A stretch of DNA of 64,000 nucleotides from Stictocephala bisonia (GCA_035578905.1 JAQJVL010000249.1:358001-422000); one strand, 5' to 3'. Positions 47,901-55,800 are shown, counted from the stretch's first letter. Numbers and translations: made by a program. Notes: generated by a model not told the origin, from the sequence alone.

Positions 47901-48883
47901 TTCCACTGGCCTTATTTTATTTCAGTTATTTTATTTATTTAATTAATCACCAGCTTTTAAACAGAATAAATTAATACAGACTATTTTGAAATAAGCAAAA
48001 TTATAACATTGCGTGTTTATATGTAGACAAAAATAAGTTGAGGTTTTTAAAATAAATTTACATGTTATGACTTTACTTAACACAGTTTAATAACTAGTAT
48101 TTCAATAAAGTATAAAGTCACATGCCGAGGTATCACGACCGCAACGAGTGACGGGGATGGCTCGCTTGAAAAGATTAAAATATTTTTATTCGTACAGGAT
48201 GAATACAGATGGGAATTGAATACCATAAACAAGTACATAAAACTACATGAATCCCGTGCATCTTAAACACTGGAATATATACAAGAACACTGGAGGAGAT
48301 TATATGTAGGATCGATTTATGGCTATCTCACATTTTTGTGACTTATTTTAATTTTGACTTGTATAGAAAACTGTTCTCTCATTTATTATCTGAATAAAAC
48401 TTTATAATTTACTAAATTTAACGTAATTTATGTAAATTTAAGTTTGGGGGAATATTATTGTAAGTATTGTATTTGTATGATTTTTGTTAAGATACACAAC
48501 TGTTTTAATAAGTTCATAAAGTGACATTTATTACTTTAAGAAAACAACTTAAAGTAAACACTCATTAAGTATACAAATAATTGTATTCAAATAATTTTCA
48601 AAAACTCTAACAAACCATTCAATACACCTTACTATTCTTACAAGCGTAATATTATCATTCTGCAGATAGGGCGTTTTTATATTAAGATTTAGTTATAATT
48701 AATTAAATTCACTGTCAGTATATGTCTGCAGGAGACACTATGAACAACTTCCTGAACGAGAACTGGGAGGAAAGCTTCAAAGAGTTCGGCCCTGCTGTCA
48801 AAGATACCTGCATCCAGATTATAAACCCACTGCTGAACAGCATCGCATCAAGTATTCCGTATGATGAGTTATTCCCCAAATGA
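19725..48883 (+). CDS. takeout-like / haemolymph juvenile-hormone-binding (JHBP) family protein, six exons
   Basis: Predicted secreted carrier of small hydrophobic ligands (juvenile hormone or other lipids in this family; the ligand here is unknown). Exons 19725-19791, 33948-34040, 36514-36670, 37836-37969, 42697-42849 and 48732-48883 all have GT/AG borders and join in phase to 251 codons plus TGA, the usual takeout length (about 250). Residues 1-20 form a signal peptide. Cys29 and Cys39 are the family's N-terminal cysteine pair. The core follows with IPVIDPFLIDEILF (exon 3), IDGMYTINGKILNLPIKGNG (exon 4) and NLFNGDAALG (exon 5). The C-terminal block GDTMNNFLNENWEE...PYDELFP is diagnostic. 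Cys228 is an additional cysteine. A Kozak-like AAGATGG and the signal peptide support the start. AATAAA follows at 48963. Introns of 14.2, 2.5, 1.2, 4.7 and 5.9 kb are swollen by repeats. Confidence 0.93.
20008..20416. mobile_element. SINE-containing long inverted repeat in intron 1
   Basis: The outer arms at about 20012-20117 and 20289-20400 are inverted copies (marker TACCAATCACGACGTTTCGA and its complement). Inside lies a nearly perfect hairpin, 20122-20163 with 20177-20218: 33 bp, one mismatch, 8 bp, and a 13-base loop. The right arm is preceded by a tRNA-like head (20222-20288) with A-box GGTGGCCGAGTGGTCTGAGG. This looks like two SINE bodies head to head, one keeping its tRNA head. A transcript could fold into a long hairpin. 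Confidence 0.75.
20521..20572. repeat. Short duplicate of 19353-19412
   Basis: GGATTCTGTAAACTAAAAAC then a GGCATACAA stretch repeats the sequence found upstream of exon 1. Confidence 0.5.
20851..20904. repeat. Poly(A) tract of about 54 bases
   Basis: An uninterrupted A run after CAACC, with a short (TA)n at 20807-20824 just before it. It borders the minus-strand LINE fragment at 20935, but on that strand it reads as T, so it is not that element's tail. Confidence 0.95.
20935..21190 (-). mobile_element. LINE C-terminal fragment (zinc-knuckle region), decayed
   Basis: On the minus strand a segment reads ECGFEVQTMDHIVNECPLRS followed by FQGGFASLH, the pattern that closes the reverse transcriptase ORF of many non-LTR elements (C...H-x4-C). 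It is preceded and followed by in-frame stops, so only a degraded fragment remains. Confidence 0.6.
21475..21961. repeat. 40-bp tandem array (about 12 copies)
   Basis: The unit reads GTTGTTTAGTTGAGGCTGAC then CTGGTAGGACCCCGAAGGCT. Copies carry small deletions and TAGTTG/TACTTG variants. It lies within intron 1. Confidence 0.95.
21962..23904. other. Intron 1 unique DNA, nothing recognised
   Basis: AT-rich sequence without a credible exon, RNA gene or tandem repeat. Short open stretches (22196-22384, 23065-23289) carry no recognisable motifs. Confidence 0.5.
23905..27995. repeat. 103-bp satellite, about 39 copies, in intron 1
   Basis: AGGATTAACA recurs at 24021 and 24124, a 103-base period sustained for 4 kb. 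Units include GGAGAAATGATAGTTG(T/A)AG, ACATTACAACAAAACTTT and GAATTAAATACCAACCTAAC. Variant sites are grouped in blocks. One unit near 26565-26580 has an internal deletion. It has frequent stops in all frames and is the largest array in the window. Confidence 0.97.
28077..28330. mobile_element. Partial dispersed repeat (GCTTCGCCGG start)
   Basis: CACCAGCTTCGCCGGCCATA, followed by TGTTTGATTTA, parallels the start of the element at 16772. At about 28200-28330 there is a stretch shared with the 15998/50246 element (TTATTTAACAGCTGTTAAT), ending near ACCATGGGAATTTTTAAGG. Confidence 0.5.
28389..30190 (+). pseudogene. Dead hAT-type transposase (GTF2IRD2/ZBED5-like class)
   Basis: The left end carries CAGCGGTCGGCAA at 28389-28401, a hAT-type inverted-repeat start. 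Translated pieces in changing frames then follow the order of hAT-derived proteins of the GTF2IRD2/ZBED5/FAM200 type: a BED-finger remnant (PVCLICNKN...STNLKRH, 28717-28790), PLGNKTRQDILK, RSMSEQEK (28900), AAALFEDKKDVVGAF (29010), GKEIGLQSE (about 29400), INFMRCRSAPQHSHF (29520), LLQHNNVR (29608), then QEITTFLDNLNTQEA-like and NVLNTELQGNEKLICDLIQS (to about 29850). Many frameshifts and stops make it inactive. I did not find the complementary right terminal repeat. It lies in intron 1 in the sense direction. Confidence 0.75.
30191..32984. other. Intron 1 DNA; two coding-like islands on the minus strand, otherwise nothing
   Basis: Most of the region is AT-rich with no features. Two GC-richer islands on the minus strand, about 32150-32043 (reads MARQMLSQALPKVMKIGFF) and about 32400-32330 (reads SNITISKPAQNIMLRALS), look coding but match no family I recognise. 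They could be fragments of a transposon or a processed gene. Confidence 0.4.
32985..33480. repeat. Diverged inverted repeat
   Basis: TTTCTTTTGGTTTGACCAAT near 33131 is inverted at about 33345 (TTGGTCAATCCAAAAGAAAA). A CTGAA...TAAATTACAATT stretch near 33012 is inverted near 33425-33470. The arms are imperfect and separated by about 200 bases. It could be the ends of an old non-autonomous element. A short perfect CAACTCTC/GAGAGTTG inversion lies at 33378-33398. Confidence 0.4.
33660..33740 (+). repeat. CTGAAGATGG...TTACCG repeat motif (related to 62518)
   Basis: GTCTGAAGATGGTAA, then TTACCGTAAGGCC, has the same plan as 62518-62565: CTGAAGA, a short self-complementary stem, then a GAAA-like box, here degraded to GTAA. 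Such motifs mark Penelope-type and SINE-like repeats. See the hammerhead finding. Confidence 0.35.
33948..34040 (+). CDS. takeout-like gene, exon 2 (cysteine pair)
   Basis: The acceptor is TTTGTTTCAG and the donor G|GTATGA. It encodes residues 24-53, with C-x9-C (TCKRDSPDLSKC) and the helix FAKSVQDVLPNIV that opens the mature JHBP fold. Confidence 0.92.
34470..35754 (+). mobile_element. 3' half of a decayed LINE with an (ATT)n tail, in intron 2
   Basis: From about 34495 a frame reads WGRASKFNIDKLRIIQNHYI, RIILNKRMLESSFPIFKQ and LLPIQHLFVYKVIKLF, the post-RT region of CR1/jockey-type ORF2. After an internal 40-bp tandem repeat it resumes near 34975 with FQYSGPKLFNKLP and LKQWLFTKQVLGF, then stops. 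A 3' UTR follows, ending in (ATT)n at about 35738-35754. Several stops and frameshifts show that it is dead. It is 5'-truncated and in the sense orientation with the host gene. Confidence 0.75.
34690..34969. repeat. 40-bp repeat, seven identical copies, inside LINE coding sequence
   Basis: ACTGGTGCCAGTGAACTTCT then ATACAGCACAAGGAGTAAAT is repeated exactly seven times. The unit is part of the LINE ORF. Because 40 is not a multiple of three, the expansion shifts frame with every copy. Confidence 0.97.
35755..35930 (+). mobile_element. tRNA-derived SINE with CAT-anticodon-like head
   Basis: 35755-35831 resembles a tRNA. The acceptor halves AGGCCT and AGGTCT pair with one G-T, an A-box TAGTGGTTAGCACG is present, and an anticodon stem TCTGC/GCAGA has a 7-base loop with CAT at 35792-35794. 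The B-box is GGTTCAAATCC with a CGGG/CCCG stem. The D-stem is weak and a body of about 95 bases ending in an A-rich stretch follows, so this is a SINE head, not a functional tRNA-Met. It abuts the (ATT)n tail of the preceding LINE. Confidence 0.75.
36514..36670 (+). CDS. takeout-like gene, exon 3
   Basis: The acceptor is AAATTTTCAG and the donor AA|GTAAGT. It encodes residues 55-105, including IPVIDPFLIDEILF. If the donor were skipped, the next in-frame codons would be AAG then TAA, so read-through would truncate the protein at once. The 3' half of this exon and its donor are repeated downstream (36588-37227). Confidence 0.92.
36588..37227 (+). repeat. Tandem duplication of exon 3 3' end plus donor site (six copies)
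   Basis: The last 80 or so bases of exon 3, its GTAAGTATGG donor and about 30 intron bases repeat in tandem. Donors fall at 36671, 36765, 36859, 36972, 37091 and 37197 (spacing 94, 94, 113, 119, 106). The extra copies lack an acceptor and contain stops in the exon frame, so they are intronic echoes, not alternative exons. Shorter copies lack the middle KVIGL-coding part. Confidence 0.9.
37462..37656. repeat. 36-bp G-rich minisatellite, locus D (intron 3)
   Basis: Units of the type CACTGTACGTGTATGGGCGG then GTGGGTGGGTTAATAC, about five copies with small variants (GTATATGGATGAGCGGG). It is closely related to the array at 38462 and the inverted one at 53915. Confidence 0.9.
37836..37969 (+). 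CDS. takeout-like gene, exon 4
   Basis: The acceptor is TTCTCTTTTAG and the donor G|GTACGT. It encodes residues 107-150: KKLAVRITVPSLQIDGMY and the glycine-rich GKILNLPIKGNGDIK segment typical of the family's central strand region. Confidence 0.93.
38462..40109. repeat. 36-bp G-rich minisatellite, locus E (about 46 copies, intron 4)
   Basis: The unit is CACTGAACGTGTATGGGTGG then GTGGGAGGCTCTTTAC, with CACTG/CATTG and GAACG/GCACTT variants. The 36-base period keeps all frames open, giving spurious reading frames of up to 559 codons on the minus strand and 480 on the plus strand. Each unit has three GGG runs and a GG, hence G-quadruplex potential on the sense strand of the host gene. Confidence 0.97.
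40110..41879. other. Intron 4 DNA; a GCGAAGCCCCC repeat motif and one coding-like stretch
   Basis: 40272-40312 has GTGTAGGGGCGAAGCCCCC then AACGAGCGAAGCG, a hairpin motif common in insect dispersed repeats. 41376-41513 contains an open, GC-richer stretch reading VVTQLYLGNKFDALSLKDIE and LGRKGFLYDGEV that I cannot assign. A run of G (41218-41231) lies between. No other gene was seen. Confidence 0.4.
41880..42420 (-). mobile_element. Decayed LINE reverse transcriptase fragment
   Basis: On the minus strand, near 42155-42040, the frame reads DGLPQESALAPLMFISFIAD followed, after about 10 residues, by LTFIYANHIRLL. This corresponds to the PQGS and YADD motifs of non-LTR reverse transcriptase, both altered here (PQES, YANH). 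Upstream pieces contain stops. It is an inactive relic, antisense to the host gene. Confidence 0.6.
42697..42849 (+). CDS. takeout-like gene, exon 5
   Basis: The acceptor is AATTTTCCAG and the donor G|GTATGT. It encodes residues 152-201, with KGKDGKDYIQLVNPKL and HLGNLFNGDAAL, matching the family's conserved 'LFNG..ALG' element. Confidence 0.93.
43314..44114 (+). CDS. LINE ORF1: coiled coil plus FP25K-like (Baculo_FP) domain
   Basis: A 266-codon open frame from the second plausible start (MSTDEKLIYLIDEV). Residues about 10-110 are a heptad-rich coiled coil (KIKEDIANFKDDMSK...LKKRVATSEQ). Residues about 110-260 follow the pattern of the FP25K-like domain found in ORF1 of CR1/jockey-type LINEs: EQYSRSNCLEISGVPE, then DTAHRLS, IIAKFCRR, RIFINLSLSRETRQLW and KIFLRKEEG. 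ORF1 proteins of this kind bind the element's RNA. No internal stops. The gap to ORF2 is 361 bases. Confidence 0.8.
   Translation: MSTDEKLIYLIDEVRQIKEGNKECLSEITKIKEDIANFKDDMSKAQDMCFDKIKDCEESVKTNFSKITECENVVDNLRRENIALKSSIVELKKRVATSEQYSRSNCLEISGVPESKSENITEILKRVANAVNFKLEDDAMLDTAHRLSQNQNNQDAPRGIIAKFCRRTDMEELRRRVRVKKSINDAELGYRSENRIFINLSLSRETRQLWAEVRKFKDANDYKYAWITSAGKIFLRKEEGRAAVLISDTMDLVQLNKKLHPQQSFT
44476..47344 (+). pseudogene. LINE ORF2: AP endonuclease and reverse transcriptase, disrupted
   Basis: 44476-45435 encodes an AP-type endonuclease: YYQNVRGLRSK, LTETWLE, ILGDFNLP and a DNHHPP version of the usual SDHHP motif. The reverse transcriptase follows with VGPDGLPPFIFK (45858), YRPVSILS (46031), YTDFAKAFDKVDH (46231), GVPQVSNLGPLLF (46408; usual PQGS changed to PQVS) and YADD (46499-46510). 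The C-terminal thumb and tail region runs to the stop at 47342. Lesions are a frame change with TAA at 45433 next to an A/TAAA run, TAA at 45495, a one-base frame change near 45985 and TGA at 46154. The product cannot be made as one protein. Confidence 0.85.
47723..48731. other. Remaining intron 5 sequence, nothing recognised
   Basis: AT-rich. A short GC-rich stretch at 48121-48170 (CGCAACGAGTGACGGGG) resembles other dispersed-repeat motifs. No exon was found other than exon 6. Confidence 0.45.
48732..48883 (+). CDS. takeout-like gene, exon 6 (C-terminus)
   Basis: The acceptor is TATGTCTGCAG and the stop is TGA at 48881. It encodes the C-terminal block GDTMNNFLNENWEESFKEFG and SSIPYDELFPK, the clearest single family marker in the window. 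Confidence 0.95.
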
Positions 48884-48962
48884 TTACCTTGAATTTACAA
48901 TTGTTAGTTAAATTTAGCAGATTGGTAGTTTCATAAAAAATACAAAACTGAAGTTATATTAC

Positions 48963-48968
48963 AATAAA
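48963..48968 (+). terminator. Poly(A) signal of the takeout-like gene
   Basis: AATAAA lies 80 bases after the TGA, followed by a GT-rich TGTATGTTTGT at about 48980. This is the usual arrangement for 3' end formation. Confidence 0.7.
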
Positions 48969-49627
48969 ACATTATCAATTGTATGTTTGTACTCAAAATT
49001 GAAATCCTTAACATCATCCAATAAAAAAAGACTTAGGGACTTTGGTTGTTGACCGTCTCAAGTTGAATTGGACCCATTTTATACAGTATTTTAAAGAAAA
49101 GCATTCGTTTAAAAGATTCGTATGTTCTTAATTAAAACAGAAAACATGAAATACTCTAAATATACATTTTAGCTATAAATTCATAGGTATACTTCATGTT
49201 TTCCACATTATAAAATCAGTGTCCTAAAATCTTATAAAAACATGGATGTATCATGTCATTAATTATCCTAATATCAATTGGTTGAGTAGAGAAGTGAGGT
49301 AGTGTTAGTATTGATAAGTAACAATATTCCTTTGTATATAAGTCAAACTTCCATACGTTTGTGTACACTAAAGTCGAAAAGTAGTAAATGGATGCACTTG
49401 AATCTTTTACACAACATTTCATTTATACATATATAGCTCCTTAAGCGAGAACAAGACATTTTAAGCATATCTCGACCATTCTACAGATGAAAGTTCTGAA
49501 GAACTACACTGCTCAAAAAGTGTTTCTGTGACCAGCTAATTTATGTGCATATTAAATCTAAATTATAACCTTTTAGTTTATTACTGTGGCCAGATAATTG
49601 TTTATTTATGAAAACAACTGTAAGTTA
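48969..49627. other. Downstream intergenic DNA, nothing recognised
   Basis: AT-rich. A second AATAAA lies at 49020. No gene or repeat was seen. Confidence 0.5.
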
Positions 49628-50080
49628 CTTTATATATAAAAAGGCTCACTCACTCACTCATCACTAAAGTAGAATTAAAACCAGAAGCGGATTGCCGAGA
49701 AGAGACTCGGAGCGAGGGGGAGGAGGGGACGAAGGCGCGCCACCGCCCTTAGCCAATAACAATCGGGCAGTTCACTCTTCAACAGATACAGTGTTGCCGT
49801 AACTCATTCTCCCATGTTTATATTCGCCGTGCTACTACACTACGCCTACCAGCTGCTCCGTTCCGAACGAGCCGATGTGGCAACTCTGTCACCGAACGTT
49901 GTCGAGAATCTCCGACCGTCCCCGAAGACAGTACCTCTACGCAGGCTTTCCAATCCGCTTCTGGTTTTAATTCTACTTTAATTCTCCAACTTCCCATGTA
50001 TGTAGAGAGCTGAAGTTTTGTATACTGTTTCTTTAGGTCTTAAATAGGACAACTAAAGTATTTTCATCGTGATAAAATAC
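49628..50080. mobile_element. Dispersed repeat split by a MITE
   Basis: TATATATAAAAAGGCTCACTCACTCACTCATCAC before 49665 and TCTCCAACTTCCCATGTATG...GAGCTGAAGTTTTGTA after 49981 together mirror the continuous repeat at 6250-6350, showing that the MITE landed inside an existing copy. Confidence 0.55.
49665..49980. mobile_element. MITE with 28-bp terminal inverted repeats and TA duplication
   Basis: 49665-49694 and 49951-49980 are perfect inverted copies (AAAGTAGAATTAAAACCAGA then AGCGGATTG, and its complement). Reading the outermost TA as the target duplication gives a mariner/Tc1-like arrangement. The 256-bp interior is GC-rich, non-coding and unlike the flanks. Confidence 0.85.
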
Positions 50081-50104
50081 TCTTAAAGGGTATAAATCAC
50101 TCCT

Positions 50105-50690
50105 AAAACATTGTCCCATAAGGATAACATTAAGTTGATTTTAGTAAATTAATAACAGATGTTTTGTAAATAAATAAACATGTTTATTTTGTATGTTTAA
50201 CATTTATCCTATTGATGCATTTAGAGTTGATAATTAACTACGGGACACCCCTGCACGCCTCGCATGCCAACTCCGACGATCGCTGCGCTCGATACACCTC
50301 GGCCTTCGGCCTCGGTATGTAACATTTGACTACAAAAAATAGTAGATGAACTGTATAACGTAAAATCACAATATTACATTTATTTACAGTATCTCACTCA
50401 CACTACTTGCGTTGCACCTATTTATTAGTACAAATAATCCCCTAGGGAATTACTTAGACTTATTCAATTTATTTGTTCTTGTTTAACAGCTGGAGATAAA
50501 ACTTATAGTATTATGTTACAAATGCATTAATCACAGAGCAGCTTCGTTATGTGGGATCAATAGTACAATATCAAACATACAAAATAAACATGTTTATTTA
50601 TTTGCAAAACAGCTGTTAATAATTTACTAAAATCAACCAAATATTATCCTTATGGAACAATATTTAAGGGGTGGGTTCTACCCCTTACGA
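50105..50690. mobile_element. Dispersed element, copy 2, with inverted arms of about 110-130 bp
   Basis: 50105-50235 is the inverted counterpart of about 50515-50650: AACATGTTTATTTTGTATGT and its complement, and CCCATAAGGATAA against TTATCCTTATGG. Between lie the GGGACACCCCTGCACGCC and CGGCCTTCGGCCTCGG blocks shared with 15998-16440. It is therefore a long-TIR, non-autonomous element. The open stretch at 50652-50909 has no recognisable motif. Confidence 0.65.
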
Positions 50691-51629
50691 GTACTTTATC
50701 AAGATGAAAATACTTTAGTTCTCCTATTTAAGACCAAAAGAAACAGTGTACAACAATTCAGCTCTCTAGCTGCATGGGAAAGCGAAGAGTTAGTGTGGGC
50801 TTTGCCTTTTATATATATAGAAGATTACACTTTTTCTATATGTTTATTCTCTCATTTTTTTATTTCGGAAATTTACAATACTGAGATATCCGTGTTGAAA
50901 TTCTCCTAGAGACTTATAGCGTTTTCTAGACCATTCTTGTTTAATGAATAGGAGAATGGCAGCAGGTTGAGCTTTTACGTGATGGTTTAGAGAGAACCAG
51001 GGATAAGGGCAAGCAAGAGCAGAGCTACGTAGCGAAGCAAGGGCTGTCGGCTAGTATAAGATAAAATGAAGTTAACAACCAGACTTAATATTTGTAACAA
51101 ATTAAGTAAAAAATAACGAGTATTAGTTAATATCTGAGTGAGCCACAGCAATTATTATACAATAGTGGCCCTGCTATATTATACAATTTAAAAACATATT
51201 TGTTTGGTTAAGACTATGTCTTTGTTATAGACTGACACTACTGGTTCAGTCTAGCTAGATGACCATCGTTATGATATAAGCCCTGAACCTTAAAGATTAA
51301 AAATAATAGACTAACCTGTCAACCCTTCAAATATGGAGTTTCCCTTATTTGAATACGATATATTTAGATACAAAACGACATAACATCATAATATTAAATA
51401 CAAAACAATATATTTTCTTTCTGAATAAATTAAAAATACAAGTGCAACTTAAAAAGGATAAAGAACAAAAAGATAAATAAAAATTATGCCAATTATGTTT
51501 ATTTGGATAGAATAGATATTTTGCAAGACAGAAACATGTCTATCTGATTACTCTTTCGACTCTTTATGTTTTGTTACATTGCAAAACTCTCAAATGATTT
51601 AATTATATTAAATACATGGTCTCCAAGCA
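50691..51629. other. Intergenic DNA, nothing recognised
   Basis: AT-rich, without credible genes, RNAs or tandem repeats. Confidence 0.45.
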
Positions 51630-52172
51630 CTTTACCTACCCATCCTTACATGTGCAGTGTTATTGGTTCTCACACCCACCCATTAACGTACAGTGATCTT
51701 GATCCACTCACTCACCCATAAACATAGAGTAATATTAGTCCCATAAACGTGCATTGGTAATCACCGACCCACCCACCCATACACGTGTAGTAATACCGAC
51801 TCACCGGCCCACCTATCATGTCCAGTACATGTATTAACCGACTCATACACGTGTAGTAATACCGACTCACCGGCCCACCTATCATGTCCAGTACATGTAT
51901 TAACCGACTCATACACGTGTAGTAATACCGACTCACCGGCCCACCTATCATGTGCAGTACATGTATTAACCGACTCATACACGTGTAGTAATACCGACTC
52001 ACCGGCCTACTTATACATGTGCAGTACATGTATTGACTGACCCACCCACCCATACATGTATAGTATTATGCACGGTTACATGTGCAGTAGTATTAACCGA
52101 CCCATACTCGTGTAGTAATACCGACTCACCGGCCCACCTATCATGTGCAGTAGTTCTGTTCCACCCACATTC
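51630..52172. repeat. C-rich minisatellite, locus F (66-bp higher unit, inverted family member)
   Basis: Three to four copies of a 66-base unit (CGACTCATACACGTGTAGTA, ATACCGACTCACCGGCCCACC, then a CAGTACATGTATTAAC part), flanked by simpler CCCACCCACCCATACACG units. Its complement shares the ACGTGTATGGGTGGGTGGG core with the arrays at 37-40 kb. It contains the palindrome ACACGTGT. Confidence 0.9.
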
Positions 52173-53914
52173 ACCGTTTATACCAAAACATATAGTGAGC
52201 AAATAACCAAAAAAATTATCTTTGAATTGAAGACTGCAATAATGAACTTCTGTACAACGTTCTAATCCTAAATCTGTGGCTAAATGGCTTTGTTATACAA
52301 GAGTACATATTATTATGAACTGCCCACTTAGCCATTGTACGAGCACATAGCCACATGTAAGGGTTATAAATCAATTTATTTACGTTTAAATATATATATA
52401 TAAAAAACGTTCTAATAACTATAATTTTTGTTTTAATCGAATGCTATATAACTTTACTTACAATATTGAAAGGATTCTGTCCATATACAATGATCACAAT
52501 TGTGCAACAGTTTCATTTTGAAGTATAAACAATATTCACATAGAATTCAAATGATCCATAAAACTTAATTTAGTTTTCTTATATAGTTAAAAGAGAAATA
52601 TATGTAAGAAAATTGGTGAGTAATTTATTAGCAGATACAAACCACAAAGCTTATATAGAATAAACAAAAACATAGTCAGTAAACATATTCATATTGTCAC
52701 TGTCATAATGTTAAAAGTGGGAATGCAACAAAACCTTTTTGATAACAATTCTCACCCTGGTGCTTTGTTACGGCCCAGTAGCCGCGTATCGCTCATGTAT
52801 TATTCATGGTAAACGTCAGGTAGCAAGTTGACTGCACAAGTACAGGGGCTAATCAAGCATTTTCGGGACTGCATACTGTTCAGTTTTCAAAAATTGCAGC
52901 TTTTTTAAATATAAGGACTCCAAATAAAATTAAATGTTCATGGTTTCAAGCGATATACAGTAAAATGAAAATGACGTCATGTTATTTTGATTCGATAAAA
53001 ACTGTCAATTATCCTACAAAATAATTTAGTTTCTTGATTTTAATGTTCCAAACAAAAGGAAAATTCAGGTTTGTTGATCTCCGTGGAAATAAAAGTTAGT
53101 TTTAAAAATAAAAAATCTATTGAAAATACTACTTAATGGTCTTTAGACCATTTACTTAAAATAAAATTTAAAAAATGTGTATTATCATTATACGAATATG
53201 TATTTAAATGATATTATTTTGGTCGTGTTTGGAATTATTGTATGATAACCACGCTATCAGATTAAGATTTTCTGAAATATTCGAAAAAATATTTTTAAGA
53301 ATATTGTGTTTTTTTTTAAGTAGATACCATTATTTAAATTTTTTTTATTTTAAAAGAAACATTGAAATCGAATTCTAGGGCCTGCTTTACACCTAAAATA
53401 ACATGTTTGATCGCTACATATGTGCAAACCAGTTGTAGGATCCGTATTGAAGATAAATTAAAATGGAGAATTCATACAAACCAACATTTTGAATGAAACC
53501 ACCAGTGTCAAAAATGATAAATATTAAATATACAAAACATCACGTATAAAAATGACAACAATAATAAAATGTTAGTTGTGTTTGAATTATTTCATGAGTT
53601 CATTCATACTAGTGTTTATCTACGTACGCTATCAAACGTAAATGCATAATTGACTTCTTATTGACTATTATAGGTGTTCTACTAAATTCAAGGTACATTA
53701 TGTAAATACTTTTTTTACAACTATGTCTACAACTAAGATCGAAAACATTAGTTATAGATGAGGAGTTAGATGATTGAGAGGACAGGATAAGACGTCATTT
53801 AAAATATATTTTATAAATCAGGCAGCCGTCTCAATATATTATATAAGGATATGTCCTGACTGACATATATCTAACGACAGGCATAAAATATACAGATATT
53901 ATGTCTTTAATAAT
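52173..53914. other. AT-rich intergenic DNA, nothing recognised
   Basis: No supported gene, RNA, tandem repeat or terminal repeats in about 1.7 kb. Confidence 0.5.
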
Positions 53915-54178
53915 ACATTTACCCACCCGCCCACCCATGCACGTACGGTGGCATTTAACCACCCGCCTACCCATGCACGTACGGTGGCATTTACCCACCC
54001 ACCCACCCATAACGTACGGTGGCATTTACCCACCCGCCTACCCATGCACGTACGGTGGCATTTACCCACCCGCCCACCAATACACGTACGGTGGCATTTA
54101 CCCGCCCGCCCACCTATACACGTATGGTGGCATTTACCCACCCGCCCACCCATACACGTACGGTGGCATTTAATATAG
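53915..54178. repeat. 36-bp C-rich minisatellite, locus G (7 copies)
   Basis: The unit is CATTTACCCACCCGCCCACC then CATACACGTACGGTGG. Its complement, CCACCGTACGTGTATGGG then TGGGCGGGTGGGTAAATG, is nearly the unit of the array at 37462, so it is the same family inverted. Confidence 0.93.
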
Positions 54179-55800
54179 GTAATATTGGGTTCCACAGACC
54201 CAGGAAAGAAAGACTCCCTCAGGATTTAAGCCTGCCGCCTCATAAAGTTGAAAAATAAGATAAGTATTGACCTCTCTCTTATTAGAAAGGTGTTTTATAT
54301 GGTCCGGTTGAAAAACTTATCATTTCTGTAAATCCTTTGCTGTAAATAATGTTAGTTAGGGTTGTAGGTAAAATAATATATTAGGCTACAATCAACATCT
54401 GACACCTGTATTAGACTTTGTTTCTGACGCGAACTATACATCAACGTCAGTGTTCCAATTATTCCATCACATTTATGTTACGCAAAATTAATTAATCATG
54501 TACATACTGCTTTTTCCACTGGTTCATTTATACATAGTCCTTTGGTTAAAACATTACTAATGTTACAGGCGATTAATATATGTAATTGTCTTTTATTAAT
54601 TTTAAAACATTATATAAAATTTAACATGTTGTACATGCTCTTTTCTCCTAAATGTCCCCATACATATGAAATAAAAATATGCACACATTTTCTTTCATAC
54701 TCATTCGTTAAATAAAAGTCAGTTAAGTTAAGAATTCTCTATAGTGAAAAGTTTTCAACTTTAATATCTATTGCTATTTAATAACCTATGACTTTGTAAA
54801 CGGATACACATTTGATGCACACGGATTGATTACAAATATATTACATAATTACAAAACAGTTACTTGAACATAGTTTGTATTGTAATACATATCACTTATG
54901 CCAATTTGGAGCAGTCACACTGCAGTCAATCGTAAGGACATATTGTGTGTTACAATATGATCCTTCTTTATAACCTTTTTCCTTTATATTTCATTGCCAT
55001 CTATTTACCCAATTATATTTCGGTACATAACCTCGTTTTTGGCTTTTCTTTTATTAATATTGTAATGAATGCAATGCTAAATTTGGAATTAGCAAAAAGG
55101 TTTTGGAAGGTAAAACGGTATTTACCAGTTTTCATATGTGTTAAAGGAGAAAAAAAAGATTGCGATTCAACTAAAACTAAAAGTTCAATAATATACTGTG
55201 CATAGAAAAATACACAGAAAATAATATATTTACTAGGTCAAATATAATATAACATTTTAATAATATAAGTGACAGAGTGAAGCGAGGAAAGGTCACGCTG
55301 GAGGCCAATCGATGTTAGTTAGAGACGATGACAATCGGCGCCGTTGGGCTGGTTAAATATCATTTTACACCACATCAAACAATCTTACATTCCAATATAT
55401 TAATAGTTTGTAAATAAGGCTAAAAGAACAACAATAAACCTTTACAAATCTTATAAAGAAACAAAACACTAACTTTATTCGCTCTCTTTATTGGGGAGAC
55501 TGACACGTCCTTAACACATGGCTTAGACAAGAATACATAATGACACATACATAAAGAATACATTTATGTGAATATTTACACACATCATTGGATTCGTGGA
55601 CACATAAAATACTTGCGAATAAAGTATTGAGGAGGAAAACAAGGATAGCCTAATTATTAAAATAGCGAACTAAAAATATTTATTATTTTTAAGAATTATT
55701 ATTGGAAGTAGGATTTCTATTTCTTGTTTTAGATTTCCTTCTCCATTGTATATAATTAAATTTTATTATTGTTTGGTAACGTCAACTTAAATAGGTCCGG
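54179..55800. other. Intergenic DNA, nothing firm
   Basis: AT-rich. A GC-richer patch at 55265-55365 (GAGGCCAATCGATG, GGCGCCGTTGGGC) may be a repeat fragment. The open stretch at 54945-55205 has no recognisable domain. Confidence 0.45.

Noticed and set aside
54945..55205. Small membrane-protein gene
   Set aside because: Hydrophobicity follows from AT-rich codons; no conserved motif, splice context or promoter was seen.
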